DNA from: Brachionus plicatilis
Taxonomy: Eukaryota > Rotifera > Eurotatoria > Ploima > Brachionidae
NCBI GenBank assembly: GCA_010279815.1
Contig: QEOQ01000204.1
Coordinates: forward strand, 1,851,872-1,915,871
Length of the DNA stretch: 64,000 nt
Direction: 5' to 3'
Shown in pieces: positions 8,516-21,300 of this stretch. Every line of letters starts with the position of its first letter. Position 1 is the stretch's first letter. A program made the position numbers and the translations under genes. The notes beneath the pieces are model-generated. The model saw only the letters and a program-made list of their open reading frames with translations. It searched no databases and was not told where the DNA came from.

Positions 8516-11500
8516 GTCCAATTTTGTCAATTCTGAAAAATTTTGAGGCTGAAAATTTTTGTTAATCTGAAAAAAATTTCGCAATAGTTTGAGAAAAATT
8601 ATGATTTTTAGATATGAAAAAAAATAATCGAAAAATTATGTTTTTTTGGATTTTTTCAAAAATGAAGTATGTTATAAACTAAATTCTTTGAATTTATAGG
8701 TAGAGAAAAATACTCAAAGATAAATTATGATTGGTATTTGTTTGCCAAGTGTTTATAATTAAGGTTTTTATGCTTCAAGAAGGGGTTCAAGCTTAATGTT
8801 AAATTTTGCTCTATAAGCGCTGCAGTTAGAGAATTTTTGTATAATTTTGAGATGTCATCACATATGTCTTGTTCATAAAATTAAATCTTATATCATGAAT
8901 TGAAATTGTGTAATTTAATAATTATCTTGAATGCATTTGCCATGAGAATTTTTTATATTTATTTACCAAAATTAAAATTTTAATTAAAATTTGTTTATTC
9001 ATTCATTTGAAAGATCTTATCTAATCTAATTTTAATTTACTTTGAAAAATTATCAAATATTGTTCTTTAAAAATAAATTTTAGTTAAAATTAAATTTGTA
9101 ATTAAATTAGATTTAAACGCAAAAATTAATTTTAAGACCAAAATTCATGTGGGCATAATGGTGACTACATGGAGCATTGAAAATTCAAATATTAATTTGA
9201 AATATTAAATGACTTGATTTTTCAACATAAAATCAAATGAAATGATTTTTTAAAAATCGCAAAAATTATCTTATTCAAATTCAAAATTTATTTTTGACTC
9301 ATGCAAGTCATGATTTTTAAAAAAAATTTTTTTAAAAATATTTTTCAATTATCACTTTATCTATTTGCTCAATTTATTCATATAAATTACTCTAACGTCA
9401 AAACCTTGTCTCTGGATTTTTAACACCTTTTTTATAGAACAAATATTCAACTAAAAATACGCCTAGTTTTCAATTTTTATCAGAAAAATAAACGCAGCGG
9501 CGGTGAAGTGTGGAACAAAAACTATTGTAAAATATATTTAAAATATATTATAAGAGATCTAATAATAAAAAAACAGTGCTAAATTTTAAGTTGTTTTGAC
9601 TATTTTCTAAAACTTTTTATTGAATTTTTTGCTAAAATTTTTCTAAATCAACATTTTTTTTTTAATTTTTAAAATATATTGCTTTATTTTATTTTTTTCT
9701 GCTCAAAACCTACCAACGCAAATAAAAAACTGATAATTGTTTCCTACTTATATAAAAAAAATCATAATATAAAAATAACAATTAAAAATTCCCAAAAAAC
9801 CAAAAATGCCATTTAACCTTGCTAAAAAATTATTTTCCACATTTTGCATTATTTTTTTTTAAATGATGAATAAGTTGTAGATACAAGTTATCTCAAGAGA
9901 ATAAATTTTAAAAAAATTTTGTAATAAAATTATTTCGATAAGTTAAATGTGTAGGGTTAAATAAAAGCATCAAAAAAAGTTCAAATTCAATTATAATTTT
10001 TAAATTTTTGGAAATTAAAATAATTGCTTTTAAGAAACTTTTTTCATTAAATAAAATGAATTGGATTTTTTTTATAACATGTGTATTTTAATTTCATTAT
10101 AAATATTGGAAAAAAATAAATTAGTTTCGATTCCAGTGTGCCTAATTTTTATTGCTTTTATTAGAATAATTTTGAAAATCTCTGTATCTGTTATGAATGG
10201 TTTTTCCCTTCAACTGGTCGACTAATTTTCTTTGTTAAAAAAAAATAAAATGAAGAAAAAAAAAATTTAATTTAATTGATACTTGCAGAATAATATATTT
10301 AGATTTAAATTAAATATTTTAGTAAACAATAAATATTCAAAAGAAAAAGTCTTGATAGACTTTGGCAAATTGAAGTTTATGATCGAATTTCGATGATAAT
10401 ACACAAAATTCATCTTAATAAAAATTTTAAAATATTTTTAATTAAAAAATTAAACGCAGAGACATATTTGAATGTGTAGTCAACTATGCTAAACCATACT
10501 ATTGAGGATTGGACCATTTTTTTTTTTGATTGTTTTATCAATTTAATTTACAAAATTATTCGATCGTGTCTAATCAATTCTAAAGAAAAAATCTAACCTA
10601 TTTATCTTATTTCATAGAATTAGCAAAAAAATTTCAAAAATAAATTTTTAGTATTTGAGGATAAAAAGTATTGTTATCGATCTTTTTTTGAAATTAAATA
10701 TTTATTCATCTTAAGCTTCTAACCTATTATTTGAAAATGGCAAGTTTTTTATAATTCTATAATAAAGATTCCATGTTTTTGTCTTAAAAATCCTAGAATT
10801 TTTTCAGGACTAATATATATATTTTTTAAAAAATACTACAATGGTAATTTTAACATGGTTTTATCAATGGTGATTTCATCCTATTCTGGAACAAAACAGG
10901 GTAGTATTTCAGATAATCTAAAATCTTACAAAAAATTCAACTTAAAAGAGAAGGATCTATATTATTAGTTTCTCTACGAGGTTTTTATGATATTTTAAGT
11001 TAAAAAAAATTAATTTTAGGAAAAATTTTATAAATGACTTTTGTAAAATTACTATAATTAATGATAAATAATAAAACGTTAATTTACGTAAAATAACCGA
11101 TTTTCAAGAATGTCAAAAAGTCGCTAAATTTTGGTTCTTTTTTAGATTTTCAGATAAATATTTGATTTTCCATTTGGCAAGTTTTTTTTTCGATTTAACT
11201 TTTTTGAAATTTTGAAATTACGTTGTTTAATTTAAACACAATACTTAAGAATGTTAAAATTTTAAATATAATTACGCAATTATTTTTAAAAATGTAAAAT
11301 AGAAAGAAAAACTTGCCATTTTTTTTTTATTTATTTTCCCATTAAAGATAAATTTAATAAATTTACGTAAAATTCTGTAAAAATAAATATTTTTTTGAGC
11401 TTTATAATCACAAAATAAGTAAAAAAATGTAAAATTGGTTTATGTAGTTAATTTCCGTAAAATATCGTCAAATCTTCGTAGCGAATAAGTACTTTATTTC

Positions 11501-12359
11501 AAGTTTTAAGATGTAGATAAAAACCTACGATATTATTTTTAGGAAAAAGTTTTAAAAAAGAATTCATTCTAATATTAAATGAAAAAAAAAAAATAAATAA
11601 TTTTTTTTTTCTCTTTTAATTTTTCCGTGTTATTTATTCCATTTTTTTAAAAAAACAAATTTATGTCGAAATTTTTGATTATAAATTAATTTCTGGCAAT
11701 TTAATCAAAAATGTAAGATAAATTCCAGATATTACCAATCAAGTATTTTTTTAAAAAATTACTTTTAATGTTAATTTTAATTGATAAAAAACAAGTATTG
11801 AAAAATAGTATTTTTTTTCATGATCAAATAAATATTTTAATTAATTATAATAAATAACAACGAGTTAATTGAATCAAACATTTTTTAATTTATTAGTTAC
11901 TAGAATTTCGTTTAGTTAGTAAATGATTTTATGAAAAATTCATTTTAAATAGTGATTTTTTTTACTTTAAGATTAAAGATTAATAAGTTTTTTATTTTGT
12001 TTAATTTTAAGTAAAATAGAATGTGACTAAGCGCCAAAGCTTTGCTTATTAAGCGCTTTCTTTTTTAAGATCAAAATACAAATACACATTTTGTACATCA
12101 TAGTATACAAGATTTAATAATTTTCGTCCAAAAATAAAAATTCTAAAAATATCCAGAAAAGTTTAAAAAAACTAGCCAAGAAAATAAAATAAAATTTAAT
12201 TATCAAGATATATCTTTAGTAGAAATTGAAGTATAAGCGCTATTTGATTTTGCTAAATTCTCCACTTTTCAGGTCTTCGTCACTTTTGATTTTTACACAT
12301 TTGAGCATGGATTTTAAAAACAATTAAAATAGATTTAGAATCTAATTAAGCAATGAATT
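8516..12359. other. Intergenic AT-rich desert
   Basis: No supported gene between the ATF4-like leader and the MED13 3' end. A 33-codon plus-strand frame at 10867-10968 reads somewhat like protein (SSYSGTKQGSISDN) but has no support. 11060-11480 contains several TTTACGTAAA-type motifs like those of inverted-repeat elements elsewhere in the window. 12023-12056 has a GC-rich hairpin (AAGCGC ... GCGCTT). MED13 3' UTR should occupy the right edge. Confidence 0.45.
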
Positions 12360-15300
12360 TCATATGTAATTTTTGAAAGCATAATACATTTGCAGTAAAA
12401 TTGAATGATGTATTGGTAAGCATGATTTACGGTCCTGCATCAACGGGTCAATGTTCAGCCATGATAATGCATTGTAGCGCTCAAGGACATATCTTGAAAA
12501 AAAAAAATATTTTTAAATTTTAAAAAAATTGTTGAAAAAAAAAAAAAAATTATATATTTTTAAAATTTAAAAAAAAAATTTATATATTTGAACTTTTAAA
12601 ATTCGATATGGAAAAGTACTCTTCATTTGTCTTACAATTATTTTTGTCCTAATTGTTTAATTACTTTATTTTATTATTTTTTTTTTATTTTTACATCGCC
12701 TACAAGGCGTTCATTGAATAAATATTAAAATTAAAATTAAATATTTTACTTTGTTTATTATAATTATAAATTTTAAAAAAAATTGTTTGATATTCCGAAA
12801 CTAAACAGTAAGAGCCAAATTGAAGTTTCAAATCCAATTTTTAGATCGAAACGATTCTATAAAATTTTAAAGCTAAATTAATCGAATTGTATCTCAAGTT
12901 AGTTGCTTGAATCTTAAAATTTTAGAAATTGATTCATTTACCTATACATAGGTTATTCCTTCAATTTTGACTCAATTAACTGCTTATTTAGGATTTGACT
13001 CCATACTTTGATGCTTCTAGTGAAACATTTCAAAAATAAAAATTTTCATCATTTTTATAATGAACTAGAAAGAGTTATCATTGATCGTTTCAAAATTTTA
13101 AATTTTTTTCTTTACTATATATTGCTATCTTTATTCTTTAATTTTTTAACTTTTATATTTATGATATTTTCAAATTTTTTTTTGAATTTGAAAGAGCTTT
13201 ATTTGGTATAGATAATCTAATAAATATAATTCATATATTAATACGTCATTTGTTAACAAAAGCTATAATCAACTTTAATTAACACTAAATTATTTTTATT
13301 TTATTTTTTACTGAAGAAGCTATAGCATGATAAATGTTTTCAAAAAGGAAAAAAATCAAAAATTTTTGAATTTAAATAAAATTGATTGAAAAAAAAGGTT
13401 TTATTGATCCACGCATATAAAAATCTGTCACACAAACATATGTATGTCAGTTAATCAAAATAAAAAAATTTCCAGGACAATTTTTTTAAACCAAAAAAAA
13501 AAATCTTTTTTAACAAATTTTTTTTTGAAAATTTTAGACAAAATTTTAGGCTCTGTAACGTTTCATAGCAAGCTATTTTTCATTGCAAGACAAAATTCAT
13601 CGCATTTCTAATTTTTTCATTGCATCATTTTTTTTCATAGCAATTAATTTTTTTTCATTGCATATAATTTTTTATGGTAGATTATTTTTTGATTGCATCA
13701 AAATTTCATTTACTAATTTATTTATTTATTAAATATTTAAGCCTCATAGGCAATTGTATAAAAAAGTATAAAAATAAAATTAAAAATAAAAAAGTCGTAT
13801 AAATGAGTTACATATAATAATTAAGATTCATATTATAGATACTAATTAATCTTTAGAAAATGAATCGAAATTTTTTGAAAGAAAATCGGAATGAGTCGCA
13901 CACATTAAAAAAACTAAGAAATAGACGAATTTTAAATCCTATTTTAAACTATGATTCTATCGATTCTAATGTCCAAACAACTGTAAAAGATAATTAAAAA
14001 ATTTCACGAAATCACTTTTTTTAAAAAAAAAAGATTCACGTTTGCTAAGTTTGTGAAAATTGTATAATAAAGAAGAATTGTGTCAATATATTGAAGATTT
14101 AATTTTGAATTTTGAAGATTAGACATTAAATTAAATTTAATTATCTTATTTTTATTCAATTAACAATAAAACATTTACTTTTTTTTAACTTTATTTGCAA
14201 TCAATTAATCCAGATAAATTTTGTTTTACTTTGCTATGAAATTTACCTTGCTATGATTTTTCTTGCGATGAAACGTTCTAATGCCTAATTTTGAAATTCC
14301 CTGTTTCCAATACAAGTTATGAATGTGTTAAGGAAAGAATATCATGTTTTATAAAATATTTTTTGAAACTAACTAATTAAGAAATAGGATCAACTATTTA
14401 ATAATAATACAAGAGGTTATTCAAATATTAGATCATAAACTAGTTATTGGATAGATAATTAAAGAATTATCTATCATATTATATTTGATAAATGATTACT
14501 TATTTAACACTAGAAGCACCAACGAGTCAAAATGACTCTTTTTTCGGTGTTTGGCCGCTAAAATCTATGTTTTTTTTTGAGCACATTTTTTTTAGCATTA
14601 AAAATAAGAATAACTTTCTAAATTCAAATAAAAAAAATTTGTTCAAATTCGTTTATGTGGTAATTATAAAGTGACAAATTTTTGTTCAAAATGTAAAAAA
14701 ATGTAAAAAAGCAGGGTGTGGATACTGTACAAAAGAAATAGAAAGTATTTGTTAGAAAGTGTGATTGACCATGGACATTTTATAAGGAAAAGACTAAAAT
14801 TTATTAATTTACTATTTTTTTTCAATTAATTTAATAATTTAAATAAATTTAAACATAAAATATATGATTTATTCCTTAATTTTCATAACGAGTCAATGTG
14901 ACTCGTTTTGGTGATTCTAGTGTTAAAATAAATTTAGCACCAAGTAGGATCACCAGTAGATTTTTAAGACCATGTTATTTAAACCTAAAATCTTAATATA
15001 TGCAAAAAATCTGCAAAAATTATTAAGAAAAATATTTTTTAATCAAAGAGCTTGACTCATTTAAATTTTCTACTGAAAAATTCAAATATTTAAAAATTTT
15101 AAGAATCTTAAAAAATCTTCAAAAATCTTAAAAAATTAAAATCTTAAAAAATCTTAAAAAATCTTAAAAATCTTAAAAATCTTAAAAAATCTTAAAAAAT
15201 CTTAAAAAATCTTAAAAAATCTTAAAAAATCTTAAAAAATCTTAAAAATCTTAAAAATCTTAAAAATTTTAAAAAATTAAAATCTTAAAAAATCATAAAA

Positions 15301-18300
15301 AATCTTAAAAAATCTTAAAAAATCTTAAAAAATCTTAAAAAATCTTAAAAAATCTTAAAAAATCTTAAAAAATCTTAAAAATCTTAAAAATCTTAAAAAA
15401 TCTTAAAAAATCTTAAAAAATTAAAAAAATTAGTTGCCCACCTTAATGCTTCGTAGGTAATTGGCGAATCCAGCTTGTGCGAATTGTCAGTCTTCATATT
15501 GAGTTCATCATTTTCCAGAGCATATCTGTTATGAATGTGCAAAGTAGCCTAGCAAGGATTAGAAAAAAATTTTTCACAATAAAAAAAATCCCAGCAAAAA
15601 AAATTTACTTTAAACGTGTGAGAATTATAATCAAGGGGAAGTTCTCCCCTGAGCCACTTTGGCAACGGTCCACACTTAGCCGTGCTCACATAATAACCAA
15701 CCGCCAGCGGCTGCTGGTCCAAATGAGCCGACTCTTCCTGATTCAGCAAGCTTTCACATCTTTCCTTCACATTTCCTTGCTCGGCATCCATTGCGGCGCC
15801 ACTCTCATTCAGGCCCTTGTCATTCATGTTCTCGACCAAAAGCTGGTCGTCCTCTTCGAGGTTGAAAAAGTCGCCAAAGATGTCGTCCTCCATGGGCATT
15901 GCGCCAAGAGCCGACTTGCCCAACGGGTCCAAGTCCTTCAAGCTGGCGCCTCCCATCGAACTCGACTGGGTCTGGATGACTGCGGAGGCGGGAAAAGTCA
16001 AAATATGAGTGCAGCTGACCCCGTGCGCCTGCGTCATGTGACTGGACAGCTGAGACTGCTGGCCGGTGAGCGCCGCGGCCGCTATCTTGTCCTCTTTGGA
16101 ACACGACTCGGGATAAACACAAACAAGATCGCTTTTTTCCATGCTGATCAAACAGGCGGACAGAATGAACGGCGACTCCAAGTTGCCAAATGTGTTGCAC
16201 GCTTCGCAGCTCTCTTTCAGCTGGTGGCTCACTCGCTGCAGATTTTTCTTGCTCAGCAAACAGGCCCAGGCGCGCAGCTCCGAGTGTCCCAGGCGTCCCA
16301 GTCGGCCGACCACCAATCTCCACGGCTTGCTCGTCTGCGATATCACCGCAATTATGAACTCCCACAGCTTTCTGAGGCCGATGCGGCGCGAGTGGTTCTC
16401 TTTTCGCTTGAACCGCTCGTCCACCTCTATGTTGATGCTGGTGCTCTCGATCAGCTCGCCGTTCTCGTCAGTGCATGTGGCCAACAAGAAGCGCTGATCC
16501 TCGGACAAACAGTAGCCCACGTAGAGCACATTCGACTGCTGCTCATACGACTGGCAGGTCAAGTGGGCCGCGTGCGCCGACGAGGCCAGATTGGAGCCCG
16601 GCATCAGCTGCTGCTGCTGGCTTACCAAGTCGGCCAAGTTGTAGTTGTATGTGTGATGCGCGTTCAGGAAGCCGTAGCTGCTGTTTGAAAAGTTAAGGTG
16701 GACAAAATTGGGCATTTGAGAGATGCCGTCTCCGCTACAATTTGAATTGTGGTGCGCATTGGTGGTGCCGTTTTTGAAGAACAAACTGGACGCGGCCAAA
16801 CTGACCGCACTGGTGGCGATGGTGCTCGGCGCCAACACGAACAAAGGCGAATAGAATTGAATTTTTTGCAGATCGCTGAAGTGAGTGTAGTTTTGGGCAT
16901 GGTGGAGCAGGGTGTCGTGCAGAAATTTTTCCTCGCTGGCCGCCGGTCCAAAGCTGGTCAAAATTTTTGGCCTGTTGGGATAGGCTTGTCGCTGATGAAG
17001 ATTGAGGTACATAGCGTGGGCGGGCGACATAAAATAGCGCTTGCTTAGGCCGAAAGAGTTGAAGGCCTGGGACTTGAGCAGGCTTTGTCTGAAGTCGGAG
17101 TCCATGTCGGACCAGCCGGTGCCAAAGCCGGCCGAGTAGTACGACGAATAGTTGGACAGAGCGATTTTTTTGCTCATCAAAAGCGACTGTATGTACATGG
17201 AGGTGGACTGGGTCTGCAAATCGACGCATAGGCTCAGCGGCACTATTTGGAATTGGGTGGAAAATTTGAACAAGTCCGGCAGGTTGTTGTGGAACTCGAG
17301 GTATGCTTTGAGCAGGCCGAGCTGTCTGAGCCGTCTGAGGTCCGATTCGGCTAGGCTCTCATCGTTGGGGTCCGCGAACTCGTCGTCAATGTCACTGTCT
17401 TGTTCGCTTTTGACTTTTTTGTTGGTCTCACTTTCGGCTGGGTTGTACAGCTTGAAGTCAAACGGGTCTATGATGTAGACGAACAGACTTGGCGCCGATT
17501 TTAGGTGCTGGGTCAGCTGGGAGGTTGGCGTGAGGTTGGAACTGGACGCAATGCTGTTTAGTATTTGCTTTTGGCTTTGGCACTGCTGAGTGTGTGAGTC
17601 GAGGAAGGTGGTCGTCTCTTTGGTGTCCTCTTTGAAATTTAGGATTTGTGCTTGGGACTGGGACGAGCTGAAGTCGAGAGTGAGCGGATTGCCGGGGTCG
17701 CTGAATTCGCTGCCGATTGGCTGGCTCAGCAAATTGGACAAGGTTGAACTGGCCGGCGGTTGCGGAACCGGCTGAACTGTCACAGTCTCCTGTTTGCTGA
17801 TTTTCAGCTCCTCGTAGATGCTCCGATCTAGGTTTATTTGACTGACCACTGGTGTTCCCGACTGGCTGGTTTGAAATGACGTGGTATTTTTCACTTGGTT
17901 ATTTAAGGTCTCGGACGGAAAAAAAGAGCCCTGAATTGTGTTGGATATGGTGGATTTGGCACCCTGGGTTATTTTGTTTGCCAACAGACGGAACGTCTTG
18001 GCATAATGCTTCAGTCTTTTGCCCAATTGACGCGCTTGTTTGTTCACTTGGATTTTTGTAAACCATTCGTCTACTTTGACACCTGGATGGTTTTGGACCT
18101 TAATTCAATCGGTTATTTCAAATTTTTTTTCTTTTTTTTTTTTTTAAATAAAGCTTAATTCAAAATTATATTCAAAGTCAATCAAATATTTTAAAAATTT
18201 TTTGAAACCGAATTAAAAAAAATTTTTTTTAATTTTCATTATACAGCTGTTTAAAAGTCCCAAAAAAAAGTCCAAGTCCTGAATTTTTTTTCAAAATTTG

Positions 18301-21300
18301 CTAGATCAGGCTTCATATCAAAAAATTTATATACTCTTGGGTTGTCCAATGTAATAGATTTGGCATATATCAGAATTTTCTTGGAATTTAAGCATAAATT
18401 TTTTCTTCAGTATTCTTCTTCTATAGTAAAGCTACTTGAAATTGACTTGTTTTTTCGTAAATTTTAAAAAGGGTCAAAAAATAGTCTCTTTTTAGCGCTT
18501 TTCTTTTGATTTTATAGATTTTCCTTTTTTAAAAAATTGTTAACTTTAAATAATTATCTTGGTGGATTTTAAGATTCTTTTTTTTTAATTTTTTTTAAAT
18601 TTTGGTAATTTTTTAAAAATTCCGTAATATTACGAAAATTTAAAAACAAATTAAAATTTTACTGGATCATAAAAAAATTTTCTTTTTTTCATTTATACTG
18701 TAAAAAATGTGAATTAATGAAATTTTTTGTTAAAGAAAAAAGCTAAAAAAATAATAAAATTTACAAAATTCTAAAAAAAGCGCTAAAAAAAGAGCTTAAA
18801 AAAGAGACTATTTTTTGACTCTAATAATTTAAAATTTTAATTTTTCATATAGTTTTTCTTGTAAAAAGTGTGAATTAATCTGAATTTATTTAAATAAAAA
18901 ATCTTAAAAAATAATAAAATCTACAAAATTCAAAGAAAAGCTCTAAAAAGAATTTTTTTATTTGAACTAGATCGTATAAGTTTATTGCGATACAAAAAAA
19001 AGTCAAAATCTAGGATCAATTTTAATTCATGATTTTTAGTTTGAATCAAAAAATGAAAAGTTTTTTTGTAAAAAATGTTCTATTTCAAATTGTAAAATTT
19101 GTAATTTTTATTTGAATCTTTTTATTTAAAATTTACTAATATTTTTATTCCTATTAGAAGTAAAAATAATTGTAATTCAGGAGGCTATGTGAATATAATC
19201 AAGTGTGTAAATGTAATTTTTTTATGTAGGTGAAACTAGTGGCAAAATGTAATTTATTGTACATTTTTATATTTTTACATTTTTACATTTTTAAGAGAAG
19301 AAAAAAAATCTCTAAATCAAAAAATCTAAAAAAAATTTTCATTCAAGAAAAGTAATAATTAATTCGCAATTAATTAAAAGGGATTTTCAAAAATTATCCT
19401 TGGTTTTTACATTTAAATTTTTCTAAAACTCATTTTTAAGTAATTGCGAATTTATTATTACTTTTCTTGAATGAAAGTTTTTTTAGATTTTTTGATTTTG
19501 AGACTTTTTTTTCTTATCTCAAAAATGTAAAAATGTAAAAATATAAAAATATAAAAATGTACAATAAATTACATTTTGCCAAACTAGTAAAGATTGTAAA
19601 ACTAAAGTTCACGAAATTCAAAACTTTAGTGCTATCTGAATTTCACATTTTTGACTCAAAATTCGTAATCTACGCCCTCAAAAACCCTAAACAAAAATTT
19701 TTTTGAAGGGGACAAAAAAAAAATTTTTTACACCCAGGGTTCCAAGAATAGCAAACCTTTTAAAAAGTTCTTGTTCTTTAAGACTCAAAATCTCAAAGAT
19801 AAAACTTAAAAATATTAAAAAAGTATATATATTCTGAAAGGGCATAAAATTCTCTACATGCTAATGTAATTTAGAAAAAAAAAAGGGTGTGACGGTTTTT
19901 GTTGGCTAAAAAAAGGAAAAAAATGTGTTTTTTCTGGTTTAAATCGTATCTCCTCCGAGGGATCAATTATGACCCGATTTATTTTTTTTTTTTTTAAATC
20001 TAGACAAAATTCTGAACAAATCTATGGTTTTAATTTTTTATTTTATTGCTTTATTTTTCTTAAAAAATCTCTTTAAATAATGTGATTTTTAACAAATTTG
20101 TCAAATTTGAATTCTTCTATTAGAATTTTTAGATTAAACTAAAGAATTCGATATTTTTAGGTGCTCAACTACTGTTTTTTTCGATTTTCCTGAAAAATCA
20201 GACATTTCCAAGAATGATGGAAGCTTTAGCCGAAGCAAAAGAAAAGTATTTGGGTTCTGAGCTTTCAAAAAAAATTAATTAGACGATTTTGGTGGTGTTT
20301 AGTAGGTTACAATAATGGTGCGACATACGGTCAAGTTCTAAAAGCATATTTTTCAGGAAAATCGAAAAAAACAGTAGTTGAGCACCTAAAAATATCGAAT
20401 TCTTTAGTTTAATCTAAAAATTATATTATCCTATATATATTATATTATATTATAAAATTATATTAATTATATATGTTACCTAATATGTGACCAGGCAATA
20501 TTATTATTAAAATAATGAATTTTTTTCTAAATAATTCTATTATTTAAGTGACCAGTTATTAAATTTATGTGACCAGTTTTTTTATTTACGTGACCAATTA
20601 ATATATTAATTTTAAATTATAAAAATTCAATAAAAAAATTATTTATGCATTTTTGTGATGTGTTGCTTTACGACACGCTCATTTTTCATTAATTTCCCGC
20701 ACTTGGGGCAAACTATTGGGTTTTTATGTTTGCTAAGAACTTTTTTTACAGCAGACTGTGTCGCTTCAGAAGCAATTGGAGCTTCTGATGCAATTTTTGG
20801 AAACTTTTCTAAATTTTTTTTTGTTGGATTTAAACTAAGCTTGCAAAAGGCTGCACTAACCTCTTCAAAATCTGATTCACCATTTTCTTCATGATCTGAA
20901 TCGGTGCCAAAAGGAATTTATGTGTCTTTTCAAAGTCAAGTCAGTGAATTAAATTGAAAATTTTGGGAAGTAAATTCATTTGACTTGACTTCAATTTTTT
21001 TTTTAAAAAAAAATTCAAGACTTTTTGACGTCAAGTCAAGACTAAGGGAAAAAGTCAAGACCATCAATGACTTGACTTTAAAAAAAAAATTCAAGTCAAG
21101 TCATTTGACATGACTTGACTTGGACTTGATGACTTTTGACCAAGTTCACTGGTCACCTAATATGTGATATTACCTAATATGTCACATATTAGGTGACCAG
21201 TCAATAATAAAAAATACCTGGTCACCAAATCGACATAAAGTCACTGGTCACATAATATGTGACCAACTGATCACATAACAGGTAAGACCCTAAATTTGCT

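Larger units (their letters stand above)
12493..15441 (-). other. MED13 intron 4, repeat-filled
   Basis: 2949 bp, donor AAG|GTGGGC at 15442/15441 and acceptor TTTTTTTTCAAG|AT ending at 12493. It holds the TIR element 13549-14285, the piggyBac-type MITE 14508-14922 and the 10-bp tandem array 15105-15425. 12780-12900 resembles the inverted-repeat family at 47576-48967 (AAATTGAAGTTTCA). 12690-12725 and 13735-13760 look like 3' ends of LINE copies (short GCC/GGC hairpin, then A/T-rich tail). Other frames here are low-complexity. Confidence 0.75.

Noticed and set aside
12421..12519. 32-codon plus-strand frame in a GC-richer island ([20 protein letters not shown])
   Set aside because: The island is the last MED13 exon read on the wrong strand; the minus strand gives the conserved C-terminus.
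13008..13211. 67-codon plus-strand frame in MED13 intron 4
   Set aside because: Phe/Leu/Ile-rich AT-driven frame with no promoter or homologous motif.
14492..14674. 60-codon plus-strand frame
   Set aside because: It spans the left end of the piggyBac-type MITE and is not conserved-looking.
15477..16688. 403-codon plus-strand frame and several others opposite MED13
   Set aside because: Antisense shadows of the GC-rich MED13 exon 3; composition is Leu/Val/Arg-rich as expected for the reverse of Gln/Asp/Ser codons, and no domain is visible.
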